Source of the DNA: Nymphaea colorata
Taxonomy: Eukaryota > Streptophyta > Magnoliopsida > Nymphaeales > Nymphaeaceae
DNA length: 64,000 nt
Direction of reading: 5' to 3'
NCBI RefSeq assembly: GCF_008831285.2
Contig: NC_045139.1
Coordinates: 19,326,354 to 19,390,353, forward strand
The translations under genes and the position numbers were made by a program. The stretch's first letter is position 1; each line of letters opens with the position of its first letter. Of the stretch, positions 1 through 13,900 are shown piece after piece. The notes beneath the pieces are model-generated. The model did not search any database. It worked only from the letters and a program-made list of their open reading frames with translations, and had not been told where the DNA came from.

Positions 1-159
1 AATTTAACGAGTGTTCAAAATGTCGATTACGAAACAGTACTTATAAGAAGCACATGCTTGCGCTCTTCTTCTTTCAGCTCAAATCTCTATCAATCAAAAC
101 AAATCACTTACGCCTGATAATAAACTTCTCTCCCTAAAGTTTCGAGTAATGTCACATGT

Positions 160-247
160 ACGTGGGGATAACAAGGCGATAACACCTTGACGGCATACGA
201 ATTAACGGTAAAAGCGGTGCCTACGAAGGAAAATTTTCGCGTATAAA
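160..247 (+). promoter_or_regulatory. Core promoter of the metallothionein gene
   Basis: A TATAAA box lies at 242-247, about 43 bases before the ATG, leaving room for a leader of about 20 bases. An ACGTGG core at 160-165 resembles an ABA-response element. Cereal Ec (type 4) metallothionein genes are ABA- and embryo-regulated, so this fits, but one short motif is weak evidence. Confidence 0.5.
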
Positions 248-289
248 GCGGCAGTATCGTTCTTCCCACACGAGAGGAGGAAGAAAGAG

Positions 290-727
290 ATGGCTGATCG
301 ATGCGACGCGACGTGCGGGTGCCCCTACCCCTGCCCGGGGGGCGCTAGTTGCAGGTATGTTTCCGATTAGTTGCAGGCATGTTTCCGATTTCATGAATGA
401 ATTCGATGAAACGGGTCACATATATGCCGGCCCTGCCTAGTAACAGGCAACGGCCGTCGAGCCCGGCCTGGTTTGTCGCTATTTCTGCGGCTCACTTTAA
501 TTTGGTCCGAGCCCCCTTGCAGGTGCACTACCACCAGGGCCGCCACTACGGGGACGGCGCCGGCGACGGGCGCCGGCGGAGGCTCGACGATAGCGCATAA
601 GTTCTGCAAGTGCGGCGCCCACTGCAGCTGCACCCCCTGCGAGTGCCTCACCACCTCAGCCGGCGGTGTCGGCCGCGCTTTCTGCACCTGCGGACCCGGC
701 TGCACCTGCGAGAAGTGCACCACTTAG
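290..727 (+). CDS. MT4: Type 4 (EC-like) plant metallothionein, two exons
   Basis: Exons are 290-354 and 523-727; the intron has GT..AG ends and splits an Arg codon (AG|G). The product is 89 aa with 17 cysteines in three clusters: five plus one in the N-terminal block (CxC and CPGG motifs), six in the middle block (CxC, CxC, CxxCxC) and five at the end (CxCxxxCxCxxC). Two histidines flank the middle block (HKFCKC..AHCSC). Seventeen Cys and two His in this order are the known signature of wheat Ec-1-type metallothioneins, which bind zinc and are abundant in developing seeds. The linker between clusters 1 and 2 is rich in Thr, Ala and Gly. The start is the first ATG after the TATA box. Function is inferred from the family; the gene looks intact. 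Confidence 0.93.
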
Positions 728-1697
728 TTGAATCGGAAGCTGCATGCATGTCCGGCCCCTCGGAACCCATCTCTCACCAAGAACCGATGGTGGTGGACAC
801 TGGACTGGTCGTGGTAGCAGCAGTGCTGGTAACCATGTAGTCGCTGTAGTAAGGAAAGGCGGATTGCCGTCTTGTTTGTAGTCACAACTCTGTAGGTCAG
901 CTGTGTGAGTGTGCGCGTGATGGTGTAGATGGAGCACATTGTATCTACTCTCCTATGGGAATAATGCTTTTGCTTTATGATCAGCAATCTCAGTAAGCCT
1001 TCTGTTTGATGAAAGGCGCCCTTGAGATTTGAACTTGTGATCTCTAGCCGCTTGTCGGGTGCTTTTGTTCACCTCTAAAAACGAGCAAAGTGCAATAAAC
1101 CCTTTCTTCGGAAGATCTGCAGGGTACAGATTTTTACTACTTTGACCCAGCTTTCATGATCTTGGCGTATGTCGGCGTGTATAAAGAGTAGAAGCCTGGT
1201 ACTTGTGAGATTTGAGCATGCAATTCATAAGCAACTTGTGAATAAGAAGTAGATATATAAGCAATTTATACTAAAGAATATGTACTTGTGAGGTTTGGAG
1301 CTAGCAATTTGTAAGGAGTATGAAGTCAAAACTTGGTTTAATTTTCAAAGGGGGAGTGATAACCTGGCTTCTCTCTCAAAGTTATTCACAAAGCCCGTCA
1401 CCCAAACGCAATGCCATTTTTTAAAATTTCATTAGAAATATATTTTTCACAAAACAGAGTTTATGTGAAGGTGTCATCGAAAGGGCCATTAAGTTTCAGT
1501 AACCAATCTTTTTAAACGTATATAAAAGTATACTTTCGTCGATATTTATTTTTTTATAAACCCAATGGTCGCCCAAACACAAGGCCGTCTAGCCTCCAAA
1601 CGACGACAAATTTAAATCGCCTATGACTATCGCGATATCTTGCAAGACGATAGTTTCCTGTTTTAAACATTCCATTCCGCCACCCGGCGCGGTTCTG
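728..1697. other. Intergenic, metallothionein to FANCJ
   Basis: No coding potential seen. The first 250 bases are probably metallothionein 3' UTR. An imperfect repeat of a roughly 40-base phrase beginning TACTTGTGAG occurs near 1199 and 1280. The sequence becomes GC-rich from about 1670, where the FANCJ leader begins. Confidence 0.5.
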
Positions 1698-1706
1698 TTT
1701 CCCGCC
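1698..1706 (+). promoter_or_regulatory. E2F-type site upstream of FANCJ
   Basis: TTTCCCGCC fits the plant E2F consensus TTTSSCGC and lies 74 bases before the FANCJ start codon. E2F/DP factors drive many plant DNA repair and replication genes at G1/S, so the placement makes sense. It is inferred from sequence only. Confidence 0.5.
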
Positions 1707-1779
1707 ATCTCTCCGCTCTTCTGACAAGAGAGGGGGAAAGAAGGGAAGGAGTGTGTGTGTGTTCATCTAGGGTGTGGCG

Positions 1780-4700
1780 ATGGATCCGCCGACGGCCAAG
1801 AGCGGCGTCTACAAGATCGCCGGGGTGCCTGTGGAGTTCCCCTACAAGCCATATGGGACGCAGCTGGCGTTCATGAGCCAGGTCATCACGACACTGGAGC
1901 GGGCGAGCCGGCAGGGCCACTGCAATGCCCTCCTCGAATCGCCCACCGGCACCGGCAAGACCCTCTCCCTGCTCTGCGCCGTCCTCGCCTGGCAGCGCAA
2001 CTACAACCGCAGGCCCAAGCGCCAACTCCCCCCTCCCCCCTCTCGTCAGATCTCTTCTCCACCGTCGTAGCTGATTTTCCCTCTTCCACCGCTCCTAGGA
2101 GCCATGAGGACCCGTTGGTCTCTGGCGGCGGATTCATCCGGGAACCCGATTCTGCAGGTGAACTAGGATTACGTTTCACGTTATTTTGCCGTTTGCACAT
2201 TAAGAAATAAGTGTTCGCTTTGCCTTTTTTTTTTTGGCGAAACAAACGATTAAATATGTTATTTTTTTTCTTTCGGATTGATATTTCAAGAAATTGTTCT
2301 CTAGAGATATGCTGCGATCATTCATCGATCAGCAGAACTTCTTCTATATGATTCAAAGATTGTGGAGAAGAACCCTAGCTGACGCTATCATTCTCAGCCA
2401 TATTGTTTCCTTGTTGACTTTTCGAACGTGGGTGGTAGCCTAAACCACTTCCGAGCTGATTGATTGGAACCATAGTTCCACTTTGTTCCTTGCGGCAAAT
2501 AGTCCATAATCTTGGATTTGAACTTACGAAAATATCTTCTGCTTGTCGACGTTTATTTCCTGGCCTGCAAGATGAACTCAGTCTCTGTGGATCATTTTCC
2601 TTTTTTTTTTCCAGAAAACGGAGCTTGTGTCTTTCCATTTAATGGTTGGTTCTTCATACGAACTCTCAATATTGGAATACTCTTATTTTCATTGCTGACC
2701 CGATCTCATGCTATTCAGGGGATGACGTCATGGGGAGATCGAGCCTCTCTGCTACTGCAGATGATAATAAAAGGGCTAGTAAAAAATATGTACCCACAAT
2801 CTACTATGCCTCGTAGGTCCTGTTGGGGTTTTCAAAGAATAAATCTCTCTTTACATGGTGTTGATGTACTAATTTATTGTTAACATGTTTGAAGGAGGAC
2901 ACATTCCCAGATAAGTCAAGTTATTCGCGAGTATCGTAAAACTTCATATAGAGTGCCGATGGCTATATTGGTGAGTGTGAGTTCCTTCTATGTAGCAATT
3001 GCTTTAGCAGCTGAAGTGAAACTTCTGTTGTAAATTTCCCAATATAGTTAGAAGTGAGTATGAGCATACTTCTATTCGGTTGGGTGCTGAGTTGTTAACT
3101 GTATGCTCCGATCATTTTGGTATTTTGTTTGATGATAACTCTCTGTTTGTGACAAAAAAACGAGAACATATAAATAGGACAACTGCCAATGGTTATTTCA
3201 ATTTGTCATGAAATCGTCCGCGATATATCAAAAAAGCACTCAATATTAGATTTAGTGACGGGCATTTCATTTTTAGAAATATTGAGACTTTCATGCATGG
3301 ACGTTCTTTTCCATTTTCCTTATATCTATTTGTGCTTGTTTTATTTATGAATGCTTGCATGAGATTGTACCCGCAATTTTTCCAGGCATCCAAGAAACGT
3401 TACTGCATCAATGACCGCGTATGCAATAAACAAAATGTGGATGAAGAATGGTAAACTTCTAAAGCTCGGCTTATGTCTGCTTGTTTTGTTTTTGTTTCTT
3501 TGGTTTCTGATTGAGTGCTTTGGATTTATCGTCAGTAAATTGCTTCTCAAGGACCCCGATCGTGGATGTGTTGGATCTAAGTATGGGAATTCTATTGCTT
3601 TATGTGCGACAGTTGTTAATGGTGCTTTCGATCAAGCCTAACAATCAAAATTTTCATCTGCAGAAATGCCCATAAAGTTAAAAGCCATCCTTCTGTTAGG
3701 AAAGGTGGCTCACTTGAGGTTCATGATATTGAAGATCTAGTTAAAGTTGGAAGGGGTATCCAAGGTCATGTACTTTTTAGTACTTTTTTTTGTAAATGAA
3801 GTTTTCTGTGCATAGCTAATGCTAACAGCTAAAGTGGCTTCCTTATTGTAGGTTGCCCATACTTTGGAGCTCAGCTAATGGCTATAGATGCTCACATAAT
3901 CTTTTGCCCATATAGCTATGTATTAGATCCTGTTGTCCGCAGAGCTATGGATGTAGATCTTACTGGAGCAATAGTGATCTTTGATGAAGCACAGTATGAT
4001 CCATTGTCGCTCAGAAGTGCTTTTTGCATAACTAGATTCAGTTGTACATGGAGTTGGCTATATGTTTGGCTGCATTTCTGGGGTTTTAGTGAGAGTTTAT
4101 GCATATTACCTTAATTGCTGCAGCCTTCTTGATCCTGTTCTTTGCTACCTTATTGTGCTTCTTTCCCATTTCTATTTATAAGAAATTATGCATTATGTAC
4201 CTCTATTAATCACTCTCTGGTTGTTGACTCTGCTATAAAAAGGTGCATCTGCTTCTGTTGCTTCCCCTATTCTACCATGAATAAATATGCAGGGGAAGTG
4301 ATACAGGAGAAAATTTGACTAATCTCGTCAGATTATATAGTTAAGAAACCAAGCAGATTCTTTGGATCCAATTGATGTTAAGTTATTCTTGTGTGTTCTT
4401 AACCTAAGTAGACTTTATTGTATCTAGGTATATTCTTGGAAGAATTGATTAGGATTTGAGGCTCCATAGGCAATATGACATTACTATTCTATTAAATCTC
4501 GAGGACAAAGTACAGTTATATAATTTATATGCTGATCCGTTTCAGCATATTCCTACAAGTTTAGTTATGAATGTGAAGAAAGAAAATAAGCTTGAACAAC
4601 TTAAGTGTGGTTCTTGCCATGTTAACTGACCACGGAGCTTCCTGAAATGAATTATGGGAAGCAGGAGGAATGTTTAGTCTCAGAGTGGTATAGTATCATG

Positions 4701-4912
4701 GCTTAATACATAGATAGCCTCTTTGAAGTTGGCCTAAGAAAAGCACAAGTCTGGAACCAATGATTTATGTCATCATCCCCATTTTTGTCACAGGAAATAC
4801 TTTGTGTGGTTATAAGCATGGTTGAATATGTTATGAAAATTTTAAAAGTTCATGATATTTTCATGACTTACACACACACACACACACACACACATATCTA
4901 TATATCTATATA

Positions 4913-4977
<65 letters not shown>

Positions 4978-7900
4978 GTATATTGTGATTTCTTATCATA
5001 CAATGATGAAATTTCAAATTCTCGCTTGCTTTGTATTCCTGTGAGAAATTTTTTATGATGTATTCATGGAGAATTTTTTGATGGTGTCAGTCATTTCTGT
5101 AGAATTTTTAAAGGTATTGGGAATTAAGCAAGTGCAAGCTATGTCACATGAGTGCGGGGTGCAGGTGCGCCGGTGCGGGTGTCGGAGCGGCACATCCCAA
5201 AAAGTTTAGGTGCGGCGATGGTATTTTATTATTATTGTTATTAATTTATTACATATATATAACAACATAAGCATGTATATATTATTATTACAATTTAGTT
5301 ATTAATGTATATAACACACTTGCATAATTGTATTGCATAGGAAAATATCAGAACAACATATATTATATATAATTATATTACATATAGTAATTTAGTAATA
5401 TGACATACTAACAGTCTTAACATAAAACATAAAAAAATGATAGAATCATAGAAGCAGAAATTGAAAATTTGAAATTAAAACTTCAAAAGAACAACACTAA
5501 CCACAGCTGGTCGGCTGCATAATGCATATATAAAAAAGCTTATATTATATATTATAAGTTTATAACATGAGAATATATCACTATATCAGTTGCAAAGTAT
5601 ATATGCACGGCTGACTATATATATTTGTTACTTGAACTTTGAAACTTTTATAGTAGATTCAAGAACAACTGAACAAGCATCTAAAATAAAATGCTAAAAT
5701 GTATACAGCAATTATAGCAATTGCAGTCCAGTACTCAGCAGTGTATACCACGGACTACAGAAATACAAAACATGAGAAGTTGAGAACTGTATACTATTTA
5801 GGCATATAGGCTGTAGACCATGATGACATGATATGAAAGTATCAAACAGCAGTAAAATTGACTTAAAAGTGATGCAATCAAAGACAAACACACAAGGCGC
5901 AACAAAAAAATGAACAGATGGAACGATTCGTCATGCTGGAATCTGGCATGTGGTTGGGTTATTGGTGGGTTCAGAGTCTTCAGCTTCAATCTGTTTGTTT
6001 TCCGACAGATTTGGGTGGAGACACAGCAGCTCGTCGCTGTAGGAGATGGCGATGGTGGAGTTCCAGTGCAGCAATGCCTCTTGTGACCTTGTCATTGGAT
6101 GGTGGCTGAATCAATGCCTCTCGTCGCAGGAAAAAGGTTGAAGACAGCTGCTGCTTGTGAAGATTGCCCACCGGTCACTAGAAAAACGTGAAGATCGCTG
6201 GAAGGAGGAGCACACTGCACGGCAGGGCACGGGCAAAGGTAGCAGGCATAAGGGCTTCAAATGAAAAGAGTCAAATCCCTAACCCCCTTTTTGTTTATGT
6301 TTTAACAAATTAAAACAAAAAACCAAAAAATGGGACACATTTAGATCGGACTGGGGTTGACCGCACCTGACTCGAGGTTGATGCGAGTTAGGTGCACGTC
6401 GGAATTGGACGAATATAGTCTGGTGTGGCTGACCTCATCCGACACACGTTGACTGGCTCGGCTGTGGCAGTAAAATAGAAGAGTCCGTGTGACTTAGAGT
6501 GCAAGGATCTTGATGTTCCTAAACAAGTGGTACTGATACAGCTTTTCTTTGCCACCGACAACAGAAAGCATTTTAGAAGTGCTTTTTGAGTAATAAATTG
6601 ATCTGATATGGGGCTAAGATAAACGTCTGTCGCTATTTTTTTAGCATATATTAGACACTTACTGATAAACTTTATTCCTAATATTTTTTGGATACATACT
6701 CATGATTTTTGTAGTCAGAAGATTTCATAAAAAGAATAAAGGCCTCAGATAAACATCTTTTGTCGTTTTTTTAGCATATATTAGATAATGATGAAACTTA
6801 TTCCTAATATTTGTTGGATACTTGCCGATGATTTTTGTAGTTAAGTTTCTAACTTCTAAACTTTCACAAAAAGATTGAAGGTAAAAGAACCTCCTAAGAC
6901 ATTGAATGGAAAATGTGTGCTGCAAATGAGATTTGTGAATGTGGTTATAATTATCATGCCCTTATTTGAATGCCATCCCTGATCCCTCTTATCTTGTTAT
7001 CATTATATTGTTATTCATCTGCCAGAACGATGCAGTAGACATGTGCCTTGTAACTAAACTTGTTGTAAATATTTTTATTCTGCAGTAACATAGAAGACAT
7101 GGCACGGGATGCAGGTAGTTTTGATGCTGAGGAAGATGTTCTAGATAGTAAGTGATTCTTACTCTTTATTTCAGTATATAAGAGGATGGACATCTTGATT
7201 TGATTCTGATTTTAGTTCTGCTTGTATGTATGCCTGTATAGAGTTGCAAGTTGAACTGGCACAATTGAGCTCTGTTGACAATAACATTTACCAACCATTG
7301 CATGATATGATTCAGGTACTTGCTATACTATAGCTTACATTTTTTTTATTTAGATTGTCATTTTCTTGACATTTTTGATTCTGCATTTTCTAGGGAATCA
7401 CTACTTGGATGGGTCAAAGAAAAGATAAATTAGAGAAGTTCGAATTTGAGCGTCATTTTTCCTGGTAATAATGTTTGGTCTATATGTCCTTCTATACCTT
7501 TTCTAGGGAAATGATCAATGAACTTATTTTTTGATTCACCATTAACTCTTGGTCATTGTGAACGGAAAGGTACACATGAAAGGTACACCATTAACTCTAC
7601 AGAAATGACTGACACCATCAAAACATTCTCCATGAATACATCAAAAAATTCTCCATGAATACATTTTTTGATTCACCATTAACTCTTGGTCGTTGTGAAC
7701 GGAAAGGTATGCATGAACTTATTTCATCATGATGCAAGGACATTATTAGAGCATTTACCTGAAACTAGCATACACAAACAACTTAAATCATCTTAATTAG
7801 AAAACCTGTATATAATCATGAATATATTTCACATACACAACATATATACATGGTATACACACACACTTATATGTAATATCCAGCTGACATAAAACTCCCA

Positions 7901-10900
7901 TGCTGGATGCCGGACAAATCTTCCTCTCCTGGGTCATGTTGGAGAATTCTGGCCTCTCATGCTCAAACTTGTAATGTGCATTGTCAAGGTAGAGAAAATT
8001 TGATTATTGATCCTGGGTGCTTATACATTTTGTTTTCCGTGCTTTTCAATGCATTCATGTGACCGTAATTTTTAGCATGCATTTAGGGATGTCATGTGTT
8101 TGTCAGTTAGTTTTGTCATGTTCAACACCCACGATGCTCACAAACATTTTCACTGGTGTTCACATCCAAAATTCGTGACCTTATAAGCAGCATGATAGCA
8201 CTGTATTTTTTGTTTGAAGTAAGTTGTTTGCTTCACTCCTTTTACAGTTGGACTGGAGATAATGCTGTAAAGGAACTTGAAGCTGCTGGCATTTCTCAAC
8301 AGTGCTTACCTGTCCTGCAACAGTGTGCCATGAAGGTAGTATTTCAAAATTTGTCTATGAAACCTCTTAGAAATAAGATGTTGTCACACACTCATATTTG
8401 AGTTTGTTGAACTAGGCGATCAAAATTGCTTCAGATGCAGAGATAGATAGGGTCCATCTGAGTGGCATGTCCGTAGCAACTTTGGATGGTATGCAAGTAA
8501 TTTATTCTGGTTTGCATGCCATCGGTGCCCATATGCTATTGACTATTTTTCTTTTCTAAATTATGCAGGATTGATTTCTGCACTTAGCAATTTGTTTGCC
8601 GGTGGTGGGATTCATCTAATTGATTATCAGCTAGCCTTGCAAAGATATATTAAAAGGGAGAGCGGTAAATGGATCCAGCTATTTATCCTACAGTATTTAT
8701 CCTAAAGATAATCAAGCAATCAGTTATTAATAATCTTTTGAATTTCATAAAGTAATCTATCTGTGACATTTGTTAGTGGGATTGCCTGCTGTTTTATTTC
8801 TATGCTTTTCAAGATCCAAGCTACTTGTGGATTTTCAGTACAGATAAACAAGTTCAAGTTTGCCTCAATATGTGGAGGTTACCCTGAAAATTGCTGATTT
8901 TGCTTTTGAAGCTAAAGGAAAACAATATGCTCTATCCTTGGATTTTTGTCTTCTTATGGTACTAACATTTTGCATATGATTTTGTGGGGGATGATTGACT
9001 CTTTGTAGCCAAATGCAGGAAGTAATGCAAGTGGTTGGACACATTGTTTTAGCCTGTGGTGCTTGAACCCTTCAGTAGTTTTTAGAGAGCTTGCAGACCT
9101 ATCCTTATCTGTGATACTTACCTCTGGGTACACATCTTAGTGGACTTTCTTGTTATATTTTTCAATCACATGCATGTTCACTTAGTTTACAAATGTACTT
9201 TTCACAGTGGGCTAAATTTATGTTTTATAACAGTTGTCCGTATGCATTTATAATATGATTTCCTTGTTGTCATTACCTCTTTTCTTTTTAATTATTATTT
9301 TACCCTTGGTGGTTTAGAACACTTTCACCCATGAGCTCGTTTGCCTCTGAACTTGGAGTCCAATTTGAGATATGCATGGAAGCGCCACATGTGATAAATA
9401 TGGAATCTCAGGTGCAGACTTTCTTTTCATATATATGTATATATATATCACGATTTTTATAACTGTGGGTCACTAGCAATAGTTCTTCTGTTGAATCCTT
9501 TGGTTTGCAGCTCTGGGCGGCGGTAGTCTCCAATGGCCCTGATAATGTTTGTCTGAATGCAAGCTATAAGACAGCTGATAACTATGCTTTTCAAGTAAGA
9601 CCACAATAGGCAAGATTGTTTCTATCTTTAAAAACTTGCATCTTACAGTTACCAATATTTTCGTTCTTGAAGGATTCACTCGGTGCATCTTTGGAGGAGA
9701 TATGCAAGGTAGTGCCTGGTGGTGTATTGGTGTTTTTTCCTAGCTATAAACTAATGGATAAGCTATGTTGCCGTTGGAAGCAGACTGGTCTATGGTCTCG
9801 GTTGTGTGAAAGGAAGCCTGTTTTTGTTGGTACGATTTTTGAGTGCTTTACCTTTCAGAATAAGGCATGTTATTTTTGCAATATCAATGTGGACATGATT
9901 TCCATGGCAGCAGGAGTCCTCCCTACTGTATTGTATGTAAACAAAATCAATAAGTGTATGCAAGGTGGGGTTATACATTTCAGTGAAGGCATGTCTTTTA
10001 GCAATATGAATATGGACTGACAATTTTTAGGCAACTAAGGTTCCTTCCTACACTGCTAGGTTATTTGTTGTAGCTGAATATTCCTGCACTTATGTATCTC
10101 AGTCTCTCAGATGACTTGTTTCAAATCTTTGTTTCCACAATTTTGCTTTCTTGACACGGCATCAGTATAATATTTTACCTGTCCTAAGCTGGGAAACTTC
10201 ATTTTTTTCATATACCTTGTACTATCAGAAAATCAAGGATGTTAACCATTTATATTCCTCCATTATGTGCTAGAACCACGAGGGAGTTCAGATGATTTTG
10301 AGTCAGTCCTGAGAGGCTATTATGGATCTATTCGTGGAATGAGAAAGCCTGTAAAATTGAAGGGTCGGAATAAGCGAGACTTCAAGCATTTGGTTGACGA
10401 TGATTCTCTCCAAAATGATCCTAAAGGAGAAGCTGCCCTCCTAGCAGTATGCCGAGGCAAGGTACCTTTTTATTAGATTGTCATCACCTGTGGTAGTTTC
10501 TTTTATTATTTTCTATCTGATACTATTTTACTTGTTTTTTCTACAACCGAGCACCTTTTTCTTATTTCTTTCATTTTATGTCCAAGCATCGGTACTCTTC
10601 ATCCTTAATTTTTATCATCCTTAATTTTTATCAATTGCGTAAAACTACAGTTATAATGTTTTTCTGTAGTTAAAGCAGATCTAGTGTGCAAATATCTTTT
10701 AAGGCAAGCTCAAGTGAAAGAGCCATTTCTTATTACCTTTTTTTTTTGGCAGGTTTCTGAAGGTATTGACTTCTCTGATGAAAATGCTCGGGTTGTTGTA
10801 TCCTTCAAATGCTCATTTGAAGTTGTGTTTTATTTCCCTCTGCCAAACTAATTTGAAGTTTGAACTGCTTTTATTTCCAAATTATGTGGTATTAGCGGAT

Positions 10901-13900
10901 AATCTTTTCAGCATGCACACATACTGGAAAAACTTGCACACTATATTGGTTGATTGATAATCTTATGCTAGTTCCTTAACATAGTTAGGTTATTGTTGGA
11001 ATACCTTTCCCTAACAAGTAAGTTATTCCATAGTCTTGTTAACTGTTTGCGGTATATTGGCTGTTACGAGACTGTATTCATTTCTAGATGCAATTCTATG
11101 TAGGAATGACATAAAAGTGGTTATGAAAAAGAGGTACAATGACAAATATAGATCTTCTAAAAAGCTCCTTAGTGGGAACGAATGGTACTGCCAGCAAGCA
11201 TTTCGAGCTCTGAATCAGGCTTCAGGTATGTATTTCTATCCTTTAATGCTTCAGTTTTTAGCAAAAATGTAGTTTTTGTTAAATTCTCTGCCTTCGGTCC
11301 TTATCCTTTATAATTAGACAAGAACAATGAGATATACGAGTGCTTTTCCTTGTCTTCACTTATTTTTTACCTGAGAAAATTCATTTTCTTTACTTTTTTG
11401 GATTTGAGGGTCGGATAAACTTTTTCTACCTAAAATGAGGTTCTTCGTCAAGACAAATGCTGGGGAAACTACATAAAAAGAAGCACCTTCTATGCTCATG
11501 TTCATGGATCCGAAATTTTTCAAAGGTTCGGATTAATCTGTGATAATGGTACTGTGTATTTTGTCAGTAAAGAAATAGTCCAGCAAAGGAAGCCCTATTG
11601 GTCCACTCACACAAATAGAGATGACAACATGCCACCTCAGGACTGTCGGAAGATCCCACAATTCGAACCTATTTGGTTGTTCCTCAAAAGTACTTCATAA
11701 CATCATCCCTGTTTCAAGAAAAATTCAACCTGAAATATCGGTCACTGCATTGCTCACATCTATTACTCAACCACCCAGATTGCTACAACTTTTCGTTGGT
11801 TTTTATGCTTTTCAGAAAATTTATTAATGCAGTTCAAATTTTGTTCTTTAATCCTTATGTTTCTCTTCCTTCCACAGGTCGATGCATACGACATAGGGAC
11901 GACTATGGAGCTATAATTTTGTTAGGTAATTCAATGTCCTTGCTTGTTGTTTCTCTAATGACAAATCATAATGTTAAATACTACAATAGAGGAGTGAGCA
12001 GATTTAGTTATTTCCATTTATCTTTTCCTTTCAACGTCCAACAACTTTTGAGACAAAAACATTTGAAGCTAAGTTCCTTGATGCCTTTTTAACAATGGTG
12101 GTTTTCTAACCTTGCTTCACTGCATTAAACTGGGATTATATTTTGATGAAATGTGATTGTGATGCTTCTAGGGATGCTAATTATTTGGTATAGTCCAATA
12201 TCCAATTCAAATCCAATTTCAAGTAATTGGATTCAGTAAGAAAATTTACATCTGATTAACAATTGCATAAATATACAGTTCTTATGGTTATCTGAGTCCA
12301 GAAAATTCACATCTGATTAGCAATTGCATAAATATACAGGTCTTATGGATATGTGAGTCCAGTTACATGTAAAACTTTGGATACAGTTTTCTATTTTCTG
12401 CATTTGAATCCGAATCTAATGTAAACTGAATGGCATTATTTTTTACTGATTTACCAGATGTCTTTTGCTTGATTTTGATTGAATGTGACCTGATGCTTTC
12501 ATGAAATCAATATAATTCGATGTATAAAATTTTAATTCATGCTCCATAATCCAACTTATTGTTTCCTTTGCATATCTTTTCAGATGAGCGGTTTAGGGGG
12601 GAGAAGAATGTGGCCAACATGTCGAAGTGGCTTAGGAAGTCAATTAAGGAATATGACAATTTCAGCATGGCAATCGACGCTCTAGAGAAGTTCTATCCCA
12701 AAGCTAAGGTCACCTTCTTATCTTGATTTTATAATGCTCACCCTGCTTTTGGTGCCCTAATCCCTACGGATTTCAAATTCACAATTCTCAACATGTCTCC
12801 TTTGACCATTGATTGCCCATCTGTTATTAACAGGAAAAGGTAGATGAAAAATATGTTAATATGAAAACAGCTGCAATTGGTGATTCACTTGCTAATGAAG
12901 GTCATGAGAAAACGACCAACAACTCAGGGAGTGGGTCACAGAAAAAGACAACTCAGAAAGTAAAGAAAATCTGCAAAGGACAGGAAAAGCAAATTGCTTC
13001 TAGTGATAAGCTAATGCCATTGGAAAACTGCGTACTGAAAAAGCTCTCTGCTGCCATTAAAGGAAGCAACCTGTTTTATAGCCCTTCGAGAAAGGAAGAA
13101 CGCAATTCTCCTTTGGTTGATTCTTCTCGTGTAAAAACAAAAACGATTGATAGACAGAAACGGGATGAAATTATGGGTACCTCATTAAGAAAAGCATCAA
13201 GGTACTTTTTCTATACTTAATCATGCATTTATCTGGTTCTTGAAACCAATAAGAGATTATCTGTGCAGGTCGACAGTGGAGGACAGTGGAAATTCAACTG
13301 GCTCTGACAGTAAACTTTCTAGTGACACAGAAGGGGAGCATGTTTATCATGCCATGGTGGAACAAGATGATAATTTTCCTGCCACAGCTCCAACTCTTAG
13401 TGAAAGTCCTGATAATCTGTCTCATCATTCATACAGCTTCATCACTCCATCAGGAGTCTCTTCTAAAGATGCATTGCTTCCAACTGTTACTCCAGAAAGT
13501 ACGGTAGGCGCTGAAGACGTTCCAAACCCTGAATTTGAATCATCTTTGAGTCATAGTGTGAATTCCTATCATCAGAAAATGAGAAAACCAATTAGTCTGC
13601 AGTTGCACAGGTATATGCAAATGAATGTCATTGGATCCATAGGAGATGAATCTGTAGAATGTACTGATTCTATGAGTATGCATAGCTCCAGTCAAGCAAA
13701 ATGGAGAACTGGATTAGCTTATCAGGATGGCACTTCAGGTATTATGAGTGAAAGTTTCAGGGAGAGCCATCCAAAAGTTCCAGACATGGAAAGCTTGATT
13801 GCCCAACCAGCTTCATGTGATTTTGGTGAACTTTCAGAGAGAGGTGAAGATTGCATTAGATCTATGATGTCATGCCTATGTTGCTCAGTCTGTGACAATC

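Noticed and set aside
1010-1080. Possible tRNA-like B-box (GTTCAAATCTC, reversed) after the metallothionein gene
   Set aside because: No matching A-box at proper distance and no flanking duplication, so it is not called as a SINE.
2045-2098. A 54-bp GT..AG segment that might be an intron resolving the FANCJ exon 1 frame
   Set aside because: It is a multiple of three, so it does not change the frame, and is shorter than normal plant introns.
1663-2245. Minus-strand and alternative-frame ORFs over FANCJ exon 1
   Set aside because: They are shadows of GC-rich coding sequence; only the plus frames carry helicase motifs.
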